DNA from: an uncultured Caulobacterales bacterium
GTDB taxonomy: Bacteria; Pseudomonadota; Alphaproteobacteria; Caulobacterales; Caulobacteraceae
Direction of reading: 5' to 3'
DNA length: 50,712 bases
Assembly (NCBI GenBank): GCA_903858185.1
Contig: CAIOHT010000026.1
Location: 1-50,712 of the forward strand
The notes under the pieces were generated by a model, which did no database searches, was not told the DNA's origin, and saw only the letters and a program-made list of their open reading frames with translations. The translations under genes and the position numbers were made by a program. This document shows positions 1 to 9,770 of the stretch, piece after piece (the stretch's first letter is position 1; every line of letters starts with the position of its first letter).

Positions 1-983
1 AGGATCGCGCCCGCCGCGTCGAAGCGGGTGGTCTTGCCGGCGTCGCAGGCGCGGGCCACGGCATAGACGTAGGCGCGGGCGGAATTGAGGGCGACATACA
101 TGTCGGCCACCTTGCCCTGCATGAGCTGGAAGCTGCCGATCGCCTTGCCGAACTGCTTGCGGTCGCGGACATAGGGCAGGACCACGTCGAGGCAGGCCTG
201 CATGATGCCCAGCGGGCCGGCGGCCAGTACGGCGCGCTCATAGTCGAGGCCGCTCATCAAAACGCCGACCCCGCCGTTGAACGGGCCCATGATGTTCTCT
301 TCCGGGACTTCGCAGTCCTCGAACACCAGCTCGGCGGTGTCGCTGCCGCGCATGCCCATCTTGTCGAGCTTCTTTGAAACGCTGAAGCCCTTCATGCCCT
401 TCTCGATCAGGAAGGCGGTGATGCCGCGGCTGCCCTCCTCCGGCGCCGACTTGGCGTAGACCACCAGGGTATCGGCGTGCGGCGCGTTGGTGATCCAGAA
501 CTTCGTGCCGTTGAGCACAAAGCGGTCGCCCTTGCGGTCGGCGCGCAGCTTCATCGAGACAACGTCCGAGCCGGAGCCGGCCTCGCTCATGGCCAAAGCG
601 CCGACATGCTCGCCGCTGATCAGCTTCGGCAGGTAGCGCAGCTTCTGTTCCGGGCTGGCCCAGCGGCGAATCTGGTTCACGCAGAGGTTGGAGTGGGCCC
701 CGTAGCTGAGGCCGACCGAGGCCGAGGCGCGGCTGATCTCCTCCATGGCCACCACATGTTCGAGGTAGCCGAGGCCGAGGCCGCCGAACTCTTCCTCGAC
801 GGTGATGCCGTGCAGGCCCAGGTCGCCCATCTGCGGCCAGAGCGCGCGGGGAAAGGCGTTGTCGCGGTCGATGTCGGCGGCGATCGGCGCAATGCGGTCG
901 GCGGCGAAACGGGCGGTGGTGTCGCGGATGGCGTCGGCGGTTTCGCCGAGGCCGAAATCCATGGCGGGTCCGGTTTGGGTCAT
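1..983 (-). CDS. ivd: Isovaleryl-CoA dehydrogenase, 3' end cut by window edge
   Basis: FAD-dependent acyl-CoA dehydrogenase that oxidises isovaleryl-CoA to 3-methylcrotonyl-CoA in leucine breakdown, passing electrons to ETF. I read 327 codons on the minus strand from ATG at 983 with no stop before base 1. The N-terminal helical domain is followed by the flavin-binding loop [10 protein letters not shown] (131-140) and WITNA (163-167). The segment [19 protein letters not shown] (245-263) carries the catalytic-base Glu249 at the position that distinguishes isovaleryl-CoA dehydrogenases from short-chain enzymes, which use a later Glu. The match to the family motif RxxFGxxIGxFQLMQGKxADMY is close. 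About 55-60 C-terminal residues are missing. The specific substrate rests on family resemblance; another short branched-chain acyl-CoA remains possible. Confidence 0.93.
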   Translation of the reverse strand, partial: MTQTGPAMDFGLGETADAIRDTTARFAADRIAPIAADIDRDNAFPRALWPQMGDLGLHGITVEEEFGGLGLGYLEHVVAMEEISRASASVGLSYGAHSNLCVNQIRRWASPEQKLRYLPKLISGEHVGALAMSEAGSGSDVVSMKLRADRKGDRFVLNGTKFWITNAPHADTLVVYAKSAPEEGSRGITAFLIEKGMKGFSVSKKLDKMGMRGSDTAELVFEDCEVPEENIMGPFNGGVGVLMSGLDYERAVLAAGPLGIMQACLDVVLPYVRDRKQFGKAIGSFQLMQGKVADMYVALNSARAYVYAVARACDAGKTTRFDAAGAI

Positions 984-1060
984 GGCCGGGAAATAGCACG
1001 ATGAGGGAGAGGCGCCACGGGGCATCATCGGCCCCGCAATCAACGAACTTTGCTGGCTTT

Positions 1061-1186
1061 CGTGCGTCCTTCGAGACGCGGACCCGAGGGTCCGCTCCTC
1101 AGGATGACGCGCGATGGGGATGAACTGATCTTCTGTTCGTCATGGTGAGGGGCGAGCTTCAGGCGAGCGTCTCGAACCACGCACAC
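1061..1186. repeat. Inverted pair of a dispersed intergenic repeat
   Basis: Two related units of about 49 bases face each other: 1061-1109 and 1138-1186. The reverse complement of the second aligns with the first over most of its length. Shared blocks are TTCGAGACGC near one end and CTC(A)NNATGACG near the other. The central part differs, with a short internal palindrome CGGACCCGAGGGTCCG in the first unit only. The pair fills most of the 291-base gap between ivd and spmX. It looks like a non-coding mosaic repeat rather than a gene. Confidence 0.7.
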
Positions 1187-1198
1187 CCCAACGCACGA

Positions 1199-1224
1199 CG
1201 CCCTGCGAGCGAGCTCACAGGGCG
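1199..1224 (-). terminator. Possible terminator hairpin downstream of spmX
   Basis: A 7-bp perfect stem (CGCCCTG/CAGGGCG) encloses a 12-base loop and lies about 50 bases past the spmX stop codon. There is no clear U-tract on the minus strand, so a factor-independent terminator is uncertain. It may instead be part of the neighbouring repeat structure. Confidence 0.35.
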
Positions 1225-1274
1225 CCAACGCTTTCCCCTGACTGTACGCGGGGTCCCTTACGCTACGCGGGCTA

Positions 1275-2741
1275 CTACCGGGGCTCCAACTCCGCCTCGG
1301 CTACTTCCTCGTCCTCGTCGTCCAGCGGGGCGCCGAGGAATTTGTTCAGGCCGGTGGTGATCGCGCCGCCGGTCAGGCCGATCCCCAGGAGGGCAACGAC
1401 CCAGCCCAGGTTGCTGACGCTCAGGAGACCGTCGCCGCCGCCGGCCTGGAAGCCGACCGCCAGACCGCCGGCGAATAGGGTCATGCCGCCGATGCCCATC
1501 GCCAGAAGCGGCAGCCCCTCGAACCGCACGGGCTCAAGCGGCGCATCGTCGAAGGCCGGATCGAAGCCGCCGAGCGTCATCTCGTCCTGCTGGACGAGGC
1601 GGCGGACATAGTCCTCGCTGACCAGCGGCCGGGCGGGCGCGCCCTCAAGCACCATCGTCGACGGTGCGACGTCGAACAGGCCCGGACCCGACTCATTGGC
1701 CGGCTCGGGCAGGTCGGCGCGCAGGGCGTCGACCGGCGAGTGCTCGATCGACATCTCCGGCGCCGGCGTCAGGGTGAAGGCCGCATCCGGACTGGCGGCA
1801 TAGGCCAGGGCCGAGCCGAGAACGATCGGCGCGGGCTGCGGATAGGAGTCCTGCGGCTCCGGCGACCAGACCTCCGCCGGCGCCACTTCAGCGGCTGTTT
1901 CGACCGCCGGCTCATGGACCGGCTCGGGCATGGACTGCGGATAGGGCTCCGGCTCGGGCGCGGGCTCTGGTTCGGTCTGGACGAACTCGACCACGGGCTC
2001 GGGCGTCGGCTCCGGCGGCGCCGCAGGCGCCGGGACAGGTGCCGGGGCAGGCTCGGGCAGAAGCTGTTCCAGGCGGGCGCCGACGCCGGCCGCGGCGATC
2101 TCGCTGGCCAGCGGCGCCTGCGGCCGCAGCTCCGGTTGCGGTTGCGGCGTGGGGTCGCGCTCGAGGCTGGTGCGCTCGCCGGTCAGGGAAGCCTTGACCG
2201 CAGTCGGGGTCTGGCGCGGCACGGAATTGACCGCGTCATAGTCGACTTTCGGCGCCAGCACCGGCGACGGCGCGGGAATCCAGCCGTTGGTCGGGGTCAG
2301 GAACAGGGTCTTTTCGGCGGCCCGACGGCGGACCAGGGCGTCGATGACGATCCTCTCGCCCTCGAAGTCGGCCTTGCGCCACATTTCCATCGCGCAGGCG
2401 GCCTGCAGCATCTGGCCTTCGTTGACCCGGCGCAGGACCGACGAACGCCGGAAGTTGTCCACGCCGATGTTGAAGGCGAAACAGCACAGCGCGTCGAACT
2501 GGTTCTGGGTCAGCGGCGTGTAGCTGTGCTCGTTGACCGCATGCGCCACGGCGATGAGGTCGTACATCAGCAGCGCTTCTGCATCAGCCGGAGACACCTC
2601 GGCGCCCTGGCGGGCGGTCAGGGTGTGGCCGTAGCCGATCGTCCAGCGTCCGTCAGGGAGCTGGGCGGCCCGTTGGCGATGGCCCTCGAACGTCTTGATC
2701 AGTTCGATGGCTGCGCGGGAGACCTGGTGGCGGGGTTTCAT
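1275..2741 (-). CDS. spmX: SpmX, muramidase-like cell polarity / DivJ-localising protein
   Basis: Membrane protein which, in Caulobacter, marks the stalked pole and recruits and activates the histidine kinase DivJ; in Asticcacaulis it positions the stalk. Residues 1-150 form a GH24 phage-lysozyme-like domain with FEG (Glu19) and GRWTIGYGHT (31-40). Residues 180-340 are a long Pro/Glu-rich linker with PEPEP-type runs. Residues 415-475 contain two hydrophobic segments (LLAMGIGGMTLFAGGLAVGF and WVVALLGIGLTGGAITTGL). This three-part layout is diagnostic of SpmX; at 488 aa it is slightly longer than the Caulobacter protein because of the linker. By eye, the usual catalytic Asp position (Glu+9) is Leu28, with Asp30 nearby, which fits a domain used for localisation rather than hydrolysis. 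An AAGAAGG-like Shine-Dalgarno precedes the ATG. Confidence 0.93.
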   Translation of the reverse strand: MKPRHQVSRAAIELIKTFEGHRQRAAQLPDGRWTIGYGHTLTARQGAEVSPADAEALLMYDLIAVAHAVNEHSYTPLTQNQFDALCCFAFNIGVDNFRRSSVLRRVNEGQMLQAACAMEMWRKADFEGERIVIDALVRRRAAEKTLFLTPTNGWIPAPSPVLAPKVDYDAVNSVPRQTPTAVKASLTGERTSLERDPTPQPQPELRPQAPLASEIAAAGVGARLEQLLPEPAPAPVPAPAAPPEPTPEPVVEFVQTEPEPAPEPEPYPQSMPEPVHEPAVETAAEVAPAEVWSPEPQDSYPQPAPIVLGSALAYAASPDAAFTLTPAPEMSIEHSPVDALRADLPEPANESGPGLFDVAPSTMVLEGAPARPLVSEDYVRRLVQQDEMTLGGFDPAFDDAPLEPVRFEGLPLLAMGIGGMTLFAGGLAVGFQAGGGDGLLSVSNLGWVVALLGIGLTGGAITTGLNKFLGAPLDDEDEEVAEAELEPR

Positions 2742-2794
2742 CGGCCTTCTTGATCCGAAATGAGACAGACGGGGCTGCGTTCAATCCCACTCCC

Positions 2795-2808
2795 GCAAGA
2801 GGGATGCC
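2795..2808 (-). promoter_or_regulatory. Candidate sigma-54 (-24/-12) promoter of spmX
   Basis: On the minus strand the sequence GGCATCCCTCTTGC gives the GG-N10-GC spacing required by RpoN and matches the GGCA and TTGC blocks of the consensus. The predicted transcript start is near 2783, giving a leader of about 42 bases before the spmX ATG at 2741. In Caulobacter crescentus spmX is activated by the sigma-54-dependent regulator TacA, so a promoter of this class is expected here. Confidence 0.65.
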
Positions 2809-2823
2809 GAACGCGGCCTGAAC

Positions 2824-2838
2824 TCCCGCTGAACGGGA
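2824..2838. other. Short palindrome upstream of the spmX promoter
   Basis: TCCCG-CTGAA-CGGGA forms a 5-bp perfect inverted repeat between mgtE and spmX, at about -41 to -55 relative to the predicted spmX start. It could be a protein-binding site or the base of a weak mgtE terminator; no U-tract follows on the minus strand. Confidence 0.3.
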
Positions 2839-2871
2839 ATGCCTGACGATTTTCCGGGCCGGCGGGCCCGA

Positions 2872-4320
2872 TCAGATGAGGATCAGCGCCGCCAGGCCCA
2901 GGAAGGACAGGAAGCCGGTGAAATCGGTCACAAACGTGACGAACACCGAAGAGGACACGGCCGGATCACGTTCCAGCCTGTCGAGGGCGAGCGGGACCAG
3001 AATCCCGGCGAGGGACGCCACGAACAGATTGATCACCAGGGCGAGGCCGATGGTCAGACAGAGGAGCGGGTCACGGAAGAAGACAAACGTGGCCGCAGCC
3101 ATGATCGCGGCCAGCACGCCGCCGTTGACCAGTCCAACGGTCATCTCCCGCAGGATGATGCGCACCGCATTGGAGGCGTTGAGTTCGCGGCTGGCCAGGG
3201 CCCGGACCGCCACCGCCAGGGTCTGGGTGCCGGCATTGCCCCCGAGCGAGGCGACGACCGGCATCAGGATCGCCAGGGTGACCAGCTTGCCGATCTCGTC
3301 CTGGAACGCGCCGATGACGCTGGCGGCGGTCGCGGCGGTCAGGGTGTTGACCACCAGCCAGGGCAGGCGCGACTTCGCCACGTCCCAGACGCCGGCGTCG
3401 CGGCCGGCGTCGCTCACCCCGGCGAGGGCCAGGATGTCCTCCTCGGACTCCTCCTGGATGACCCCGACGATGTCGTCGACGGTGATCTGGCCGACCAGCC
3501 GGCCGCCCGCATCGACCACCGGGGCGCTGATCAGGTGGTACTTGTCGAAGATGTAGGCGACCTCTTCCTGGTCCATGTCGACGGTGATGTCGGTCACCGG
3601 TTCCATGATCTCGGCCAGGGTCGTCTCGCGCCGCGCCCGCAGCAGCTGGCTGATCGGCGCCGCGCCGATGGGCCGGTAGGACGGATCAACGATATAGATG
3701 TCGAAGAACAGCTCGGGCAGTTCGTCCCCGGCCTGGCGGACGTGATCGATGGTCTGGCCGACGGTCCAGAACTGCGGCGCCGCCAGCACCTCGCGCTGCA
3801 TCAGGCGCCCGGCGGTCTCGTCCTCGTAGGCCAGGCTGCTTTCGATGGCGGCCCGGTCATCCGCATCCATCGCCGCCAGCACCTGGGCGCGCTTTTCGCC
3901 CTCCAGGTCGTCGACGACATCTGCGGCGTCGTCCGAGTCGAGTTCTTCGAGCGCCCGGGCCAGGGCGGTGGGGTGGACGGTCTCGAGGACCTCCTCGCGC
4001 AGGTTGTCGTCCAGCTCGGACAGCACCTCGGCGAGGGTCTCGGAATCAAGGCAGGGGATGATCTCCTCGCGGTAGTCCGCGTTGAGGAAGCCCATCAGGT
4101 CGGCCACGTCCTCGGACCGCAGCGCCCCGACCAGCTCGCGCAGTCGCTCGGCGTCTCCGCGGTCCGCCGCGTCGATCACCATGTCCACATATTCGGGATT
4201 GAGGGCGTAGTCGTCGCCGAGCGCGAGATCCTCAAGATCCTCGGGCGGGGCGGCGGTTTCAGGGGCTGCAGGGATCGAGAGGTTGTTCTCCTCGAGCAGG
4301 TCGGCTTTATCCCGGGTCAT
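2872..4320 (-). CDS. mgtE: Magnesium transporter MgtE
   Basis: Mg2+ channel of the inner membrane (482 aa, usual family length). The N-terminal helical-repeat domain (about 40-160, acidic, with repeated LSELDD/LEELDSDDAADVV-like elements) is followed by paired CBS domains (about 160-290), which sense cytosolic Mg2+. A five-helix membrane domain (310-482) contains the signature PVVASLGGNAGTQ at the start of the pore-forming part. The acidic, Asp-rich cytosolic half is typical for divalent metal sensing. It is transcribed toward spmX, which appears to have its own promoter, so the two are probably not co-regulated. Confidence 0.95.
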   Translation of the reverse strand: MTRDKADLLEENNLSIPAAPETAAPPEDLEDLALGDDYALNPEYVDMVIDAADRGDAERLRELVGALRSEDVADLMGFLNADYREEIIPCLDSETLAEVLSELDDNLREEVLETVHPTALARALEELDSDDAADVVDDLEGEKRAQVLAAMDADDRAAIESSLAYEDETAGRLMQREVLAAPQFWTVGQTIDHVRQAGDELPELFFDIYIVDPSYRPIGAAPISQLLRARRETTLAEIMEPVTDITVDMDQEEVAYIFDKYHLISAPVVDAGGRLVGQITVDDIVGVIQEESEEDILALAGVSDAGRDAGVWDVAKSRLPWLVVNTLTAATAASVIGAFQDEIGKLVTLAILMPVVASLGGNAGTQTLAVAVRALASRELNASNAVRIILREMTVGLVNGGVLAAIMAAATFVFFRDPLLCLTIGLALVINLFVASLAGILVPLALDRLERDPAVSSSVFVTFVTDFTGFLSFLGLAALILI

Positions 4321-4377
4321 GTCGGGGCCTCCTGAACGAAGAGATCAATCCTGCAGTGTGTCTTGCCTCTGATTCAC

Positions 4378-4464
4378 TGGTGCGGTCGAGAAGACTCGAA
4401 CTTCCACTCCGGTTAGGGAACAGCGACCTCAACGCTGCGCGTCTACCAATTCCGCCACGACCGC
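4378..4464 (-). tRNA. tRNA-Leu (anticodon GAG)
   Basis: The minus strand folds into a complete 87-base tRNA with a class II variable arm. Acceptor stem is GCGGTCG/CGACCGC, D-loop AATTGGTAGACG, anticodon stem CAGCG/CGCTG with loop TTGAGGT (anticodon GAG), and T-loop GTTCGAGTC. CCA is encoded at the 3' end (4378-4380). A long variable arm and a GAG anticodon identify leucine. Confidence 0.95.
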
Positions 4465-4523
4465 CCGTGGTGAGGCGCGGCAGGTAGCAAAAGCCGGGGA
4501 GGATGGGAAGTCCTATGTTCCCT

Positions 4524-5006
4524 TCATGGAGAGGGGAATTCATCCCCTCGCCCCAGCGGATCGGGCAGCGGCTCTCCATCGCCGACAAACGTCAACGAGA
4601 TCGAGTTGATGCAGTAGCGCAGGCGGGTCGGCGGCGGGCCGTCGGGGAAGACGTGACCCTGGTGGCTGCCGCAGCGGGCGCAGAGCGTCTCGATTCGCAG
4701 CATGCCGTAGCTGGTGTCGCGCACCTCGCCGACATGGGCGGGATCATAGGGCGCGTAGAAGCTGGGCCAGCCGGTGCCGCTCTCGAACTTGGTCTCGAAC
4801 CGGAACAGCGGCAGGCCGCAGAGGCGGCAGCAGTAGGCGCCGGGACGCTTCTCGCCGAGCAGCCCGCCGCAGAAAGGGGCCTCGGTCCCGTGATGCAGCA
4901 GGACCTCGGCCTCTTCACGCGTGAGGTCGGCCTCAAGCGTCGCGCGCTCGGCGTCCGAGGGCGGGGTGAGGTCAAAGCCGGCGGCGGATATGGCGGTCTG
5001 GGTCAT
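4524..5006 (-). CDS. msrB: Peptide-methionine (R)-S-oxide reductase
   Basis: Reduces the R-epimer of methionine sulfoxide in proteins, a repair step after oxidative damage. The 160-aa reading from ATG 5006 ([13 protein letters not shown]) holds the whole MsrB fold. Zinc-binding cysteines are Cys60/Cys63 (YCCRLC) and Cys109/Cys112 (CARC). The GHVF motif sits at 117-120 and the catalytic Cys132 in [10 protein letters not shown] longer open frame exists upstream to 5180 but it overlaps the divergent ybjQ-like gene and has no family similarity, so I use the internal start. Confidence 0.93.
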   Translation of the reverse strand: MTQTAISAAGFDLTPPSDAERATLEADLTREEAEVLLHHGTEAPFCGGLLGEKRPGAYCCRLCGLPLFRFETKFESGTGWPSFYAPYDPAHVGEVRDTSYGMLRIETLCARCGSHQGHVFPDGPPPTRLRYCINSISLTFVGDGEPLPDPLGRGDEFPSP

Positions 5007-5055
5007 GCATACCAATGTAAGGGCGGAACGGCCCCGCCGGAAGAGAGGACTCCCC

Positions 5056-5376
5056 ATGCTGACCGCCACGACCCCGACCATCGCCGAACGCCAGACCCGC
5101 CAGACCCTGGGGGTTGTCTCCGGCGAGGTGATCCTCGGCGCCAACATCTTCCGCGACCTGTTCGCCGGCATCCGCGACATCGTCGGTGGCCGCGCGGCCA
5201 GCTATGAATCGGTGCTGCGCCAGGCCCGCGAAGGCGCGATGAAGGAGATGATCGACGAGGCCACCCGCCAGGGCGCCGACGCCGTGGTCGGCATCGATAT
5301 CGACTACGAGACCCTCGGCGCCAACAACGGCATGCTGATGGTCACCGCCACCGGCACGGCGGTAAAGCTGGGCTGA
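5056..5376 (+). CDS. YbjQ family (UPF0145) protein
   Basis: A 106-aa protein of the YbjQ/UPF0145 family, often annotated as a heavy-metal-binding domain protein; its cellular role is not established. Recognisable family blocks are [20 protein letters not shown] (residues 19-38), GGRAASYE and the C-terminal [16 protein letters not shown]. Family members form small pentameric rings, from known structures. The ATG at 5056 follows an AGAGAGG Shine-Dalgarno, which decides this start over the longer open frame from 4921. It is divergent from msrB and 27 bases upstream of an SDR gene on the same strand, so the two may be co-transcribed. Confidence 0.88.
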   Translation: MLTATTPTIAERQTRQTLGVVSGEVILGANIFRDLFAGIRDIVGGRAASYESVLRQAREGAMKEMIDEATRQGADAVVGIDIDYETLGANNGMLMVTATGTAVKLG

Positions 5377-5403
5377 GGCCGCCGCCGCGCTAGATGGCGG
5401 CGG

Positions 5404-6132
5404 ATGACAGACATCCCTCCCCCTGACGGCTGCGCCGTGGTGATCGGCGCGTCCGGCGGCATCGGCCGGGCGCTGACGCGGCAGATCGTCGCGAGTGGCC
5501 GGTTCGGCGCAGTCCATGCCCTGAGCCGCTCGGGCGACGACGCGCCGGTGGGCGCGATCGGCGGCCGGATGGATCTGGAAGATGAGGCGTCGATCGCAGC
5601 GGCCGCAGCACGGCTGGAAACGGCTCCCAGACTGGTGATCGTCGCCAGCGGCCGGCTGCATGGCCGAGGCCTGACACCCGAAAAGGCGCTGCGGATGCTC
5701 GACCCTGCGGCGATGCATCAGGCGTTCGCGGTCAACACGATCGGTCCGGCGCTGGTCGCAAAACACTTCACGCCCCTGTTTCAGCGCGAGGGTCGGTCCG
5801 TATTTGCGGCGCTTTCGGCGCGGGTCGGCAGCATCAGCGACAACCGGCTGGGCGGCTGGCACAGCTATCGCGCCTCAAAGGCGGCGCTGAACATGCTGAT
5901 CGCAACCATCGCCATCGAACTGGCCCGGACACGGCCCGCGGCGCTGTGCGTCGGGCTGCATCCCGGGACCGTCGATACCGGCCTCAGCAAGCCGTTCCAG
6001 GGCGGGGTTCCCGGCGAGCGACTGTTCACTGCCGCTCACAGCGCCGCCGCGCTGTTGCAGGTCATCGACGGCCTGACACCCCCGGACAGCGGCGGCCTGT
6101 TTGCATGGGACGGCGCCCGGATTCCGGCCTGA
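5404..6132 (+). CDS. Short-chain dehydrogenase/reductase (CsgA/C-factor-like)
   Basis: A classical-length SDR of 242 aa with a Rossmann fold. The nucleotide-binding motif GASGGIG is at 15-21. The NNAG-like position is replaced by VASGRL. The active-site Tyr155 and Lys159 (YRASK) have Ser138 or Ser143 upstream. The block LSARVGSISDNRLGGW and the C-terminal LHPGTVDTGLSKPF resemble the CsgA/C-factor subgroup of Myxococcus-type SDRs. Its substrate cannot be told from sequence. It follows the ybjQ-like gene by 27 bases and precedes pccA by about 100 bases. Confidence 0.88.
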   Translation: MTDIPPPDGCAVVIGASGGIGRALTRQIVASGRFGAVHALSRSGDDAPVGAIGGRMDLEDEASIAAAAARLETAPRLVIVASGRLHGRGLTPEKALRMLDPAAMHQAFAVNTIGPALVAKHFTPLFQREGRSVFAALSARVGSISDNRLGGWHSYRASKAALNMLIATIAIELARTRPAALCVGLHPGTVDTGLSKPFQGGVPGERLFTAAHSAAALLQVIDGLTPPDSGGLFAWDGARIPA

Positions 6133-6236
6133 GCCATATGAAGCGCCGCAGCCGACGTTGCGGCGCCGTTGCCAACGGGCGCCACGCGGGCTAACCCGGC
6201 CCGGCAAAATCGTGCGTGAGGGGCGTGACCAGGCCG

Positions 6237-8212
<1,976 letters not shown>

Positions 8213-8213
<1 letters not shown>

Positions 8214-8728
8214 TGACGCCTGTCCAGACCCTCTTCGGGTTCCAGGGGCGCCTGCGCCGGTCCGACTGGTGGCTGTGGGTGATCGGGCTGGCGGTTGCGC
8301 ATGTCGCTGTCGCCGCCGTGATCAGCCTCGGGCTCGGACTGGATATCTTCGCCGCCGAAAGCCCGCTCGGCACGCTGTTTGGCGCGGCGCGACGGTTGCC
8401 CCTGTGGGTGGCTGTCCCGTTCGAGCTGCTGTTCCTGTGGCCGACGACGGCGCTCGGCGTGAAGCGGCTGCATGATCGCAACATTTCCGGCTGGCCCGTC
8501 GCGGCGTTCTACGCGGTGGGGCTGGTGATGGGTTTCATCATCCGCCAGGGCGACCCTGCCGCGACCGCGAAGTTCAGTGGCCTGGGCGGGATGCTGCTGA
8601 TGTCGTTCAACCTCGTCTACCTGGCCGTGGCGATCGGGTTTCTGGTGCTCCTCGGCTTCCTCGCCGGAACGCCCGGCGATAACCGGTTCGGGCCCTCGCT
8701 GAAGGCGCAGCCGGCATCTGCCTCCTAA
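8213..8728 (+). CDS. DUF805 (YhaH-like) inner-membrane protein
   Basis: A 171-aa membrane protein of the DUF805 family, whose function is not known. It opens with the family motif LFGFQGRLRRSDWWLW, has four hydrophobic segments, the conserved KRLHDRNISGW between helices two and three, and ends GTPGDNRFGPSL, the usual GxxGxNxYGP-type tail. Its ATG overlaps the pccA stop codon (TGATG), so it is translationally coupled to pccA. A second, shorter DUF805 gene lies 119 bases downstream. Confidence 0.88.
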
Positions 8729-8847
8729 ACACGCTGCCGGCGAGCCTGAGAGGGTCAACTGGAGCGACGACCTTTCCCAGCGCCGCGCTCTCGCCTAGAT
8801 AGGGATCTACAGGACCCTGTCGTTGAGAGTCGGAGCGAACAAACCCC

Positions 8848-9252
8848 ATGAGCGGCCAGATCGACTGGGCGGAGCTGTTCTTCTCCTCCACGGGCCGCGT
8901 GGCGCGGACGCCGTTCCTTATCGCTGCAGCGGTGCTGATCGCCATCGCGATGGTCTATGAAGCCTCGCTGCCGCCCGGCGTGCACTGGCTGACCGGCTGG
9001 TTCGTCTATCCGGGCCTGCTGTTCTCCGCCGCCTGCGTGCTGTCCAAGCGCCTGCATGACCGGGGGCGCTCCGGCTGGATCGCGGCGATCATCATCCTGG
9101 CGCTGATCGTGGCCTGGCCGATTCCGGCCGGCTTCCTCGATTTCGCCTTCTCGCTGGTCATCCTGTGGGCCGCCGTCGAGCTGGGCGTGTTGTCCGGCGA
9201 GCAGGGCGCCAACCGCTACGGACCCAACCCCGTCAAAGCCGTCACCGTCTAG
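8848..9252 (+). CDS. Second DUF805 family membrane protein
   Basis: A 134-aa relative of the preceding DUF805 protein. It has the N-terminal FFSSTGRVARTPFLIA block, KRLHDRGRSGWIAAI in the middle, four predicted membrane segments, and the tail GEQGANRYGPNPV. It lacks the extra hydrophobic loop seen in the first copy. Two DUF805 genes side by side suggest an old tandem duplication or paired subunits; identity between them is low outside the motifs. Function unknown. Confidence 0.88.
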   Translation: MSGQIDWAELFFSSTGRVARTPFLIAAAVLIAIAMVYEASLPPGVHWLTGWFVYPGLLFSAACVLSKRLHDRGRSGWIAAIIILALIVAWPIPAGFLDFAFSLVILWAAVELGVLSGEQGANRYGPNPVKAVTV

Positions 9253-9266
9253 GAGCGTTTTCCGCT

Positions 9267-9626
9267 ATGCGCGCTGTCTTCGCCTTCGCCGCCGTTCTGG
9301 CCCTGGCTACCCCGTCCCTCGCCGCCGAAGAGGTTCCGCCCGAGGCCCTGCCCGGGATCGAAGCCGTCAAGGGCATGCTCAAGAGCGCCAAGTCGGTGCG
9401 CTTCCGCAAGATCAAGGTGAACGCCGCCGGCGACGTCTGCGCCATGGTGACGCCCACCGCCTCCAGCGAAGACATCGCCTTTGTCTGGACCAAGGCCACG
9501 GGCAACGTCTGGATCAACGAGTCGCCGGACTACGGCAACTCCGAGTTCGTCTGGGGCAACCCGCGCCTGCAACGGTCGACCGAGCGACCGCTGTATCAGG
9601 CCTGGAAGGCCTGCCAGAAGGGGTAG
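9267..9626 (+). CDS. Small secreted protein of unknown function
   Basis: A 119-aa protein with a clear Sec signal peptide (MRAVFAFAAVLALATPSLAA, cleavage likely after SLAA near residue 20). The mature part is about 100 aa with two cysteines (Cys55 and Cys116 by my count) that could form a disulfide in the periplasm. I do not recognise a domain; residues such as DVCAMVTPTASSEDIAFVW are compatible with a small beta-rich fold. The start at 9267 has GGAG just upstream and follows the second DUF805 gene by 14 bases, so it is probably in the same operon. Confidence 0.75.
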   Translation: MRAVFAFAAVLALATPSLAAEEVPPEALPGIEAVKGMLKSAKSVRFRKIKVNAAGDVCAMVTPTASSEDIAFVWTKATGNVWINESPDYGNSEFVWGNPRLQRSTERPLYQAWKACQKG

Positions 9627-9634
9627 GATCTGGA

Positions 9635-9770
9635 CCCTTCTCCCGAAGGGAGAAGGTGTCGGATGGAAGCCGACGGATGAGGGCTTACGGAGCCGACAGG
9701 CAAATTCCGTAACCCCTCACCCTCCCGTCGCGATGCGCCGGGCCCCTCCCTCTCCCTCCGGGAGAGGGTA
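9635..9770. repeat. Composite hairpin repeat, copy A
   Basis: Two facing units. The left, at 9635-9691, starts with CTTCTCCCGAAGGGAGAAGG and carries the CGGATGAGGG box. The right, at 9707-9770, runs from GTAACCCCTCACCCTCCCG to the hairpin CCCTCTCCCTCCGGGAGAGG. Related copies occur at 12439-12505, 20028-20170 and 24724-24866. The right unit overlaps the 3' end of lipB and provides its stop codon. Confidence 0.85.

Noticed and set aside
1920-2060. Repetitive GC-rich stretch in spmX as a possible minisatellite
   Set aside because: It encodes the Pro/Glu-rich linker; units are irregular and keep the reading frame.
2839-4335. Long plus-strand open frame of about 498 codons opposite mgtE
   Set aside because: It is the antisense shadow of mgtE in GC-rich DNA, has no domain similarity and is dominated by Arg, Gly, Asp and Gln.
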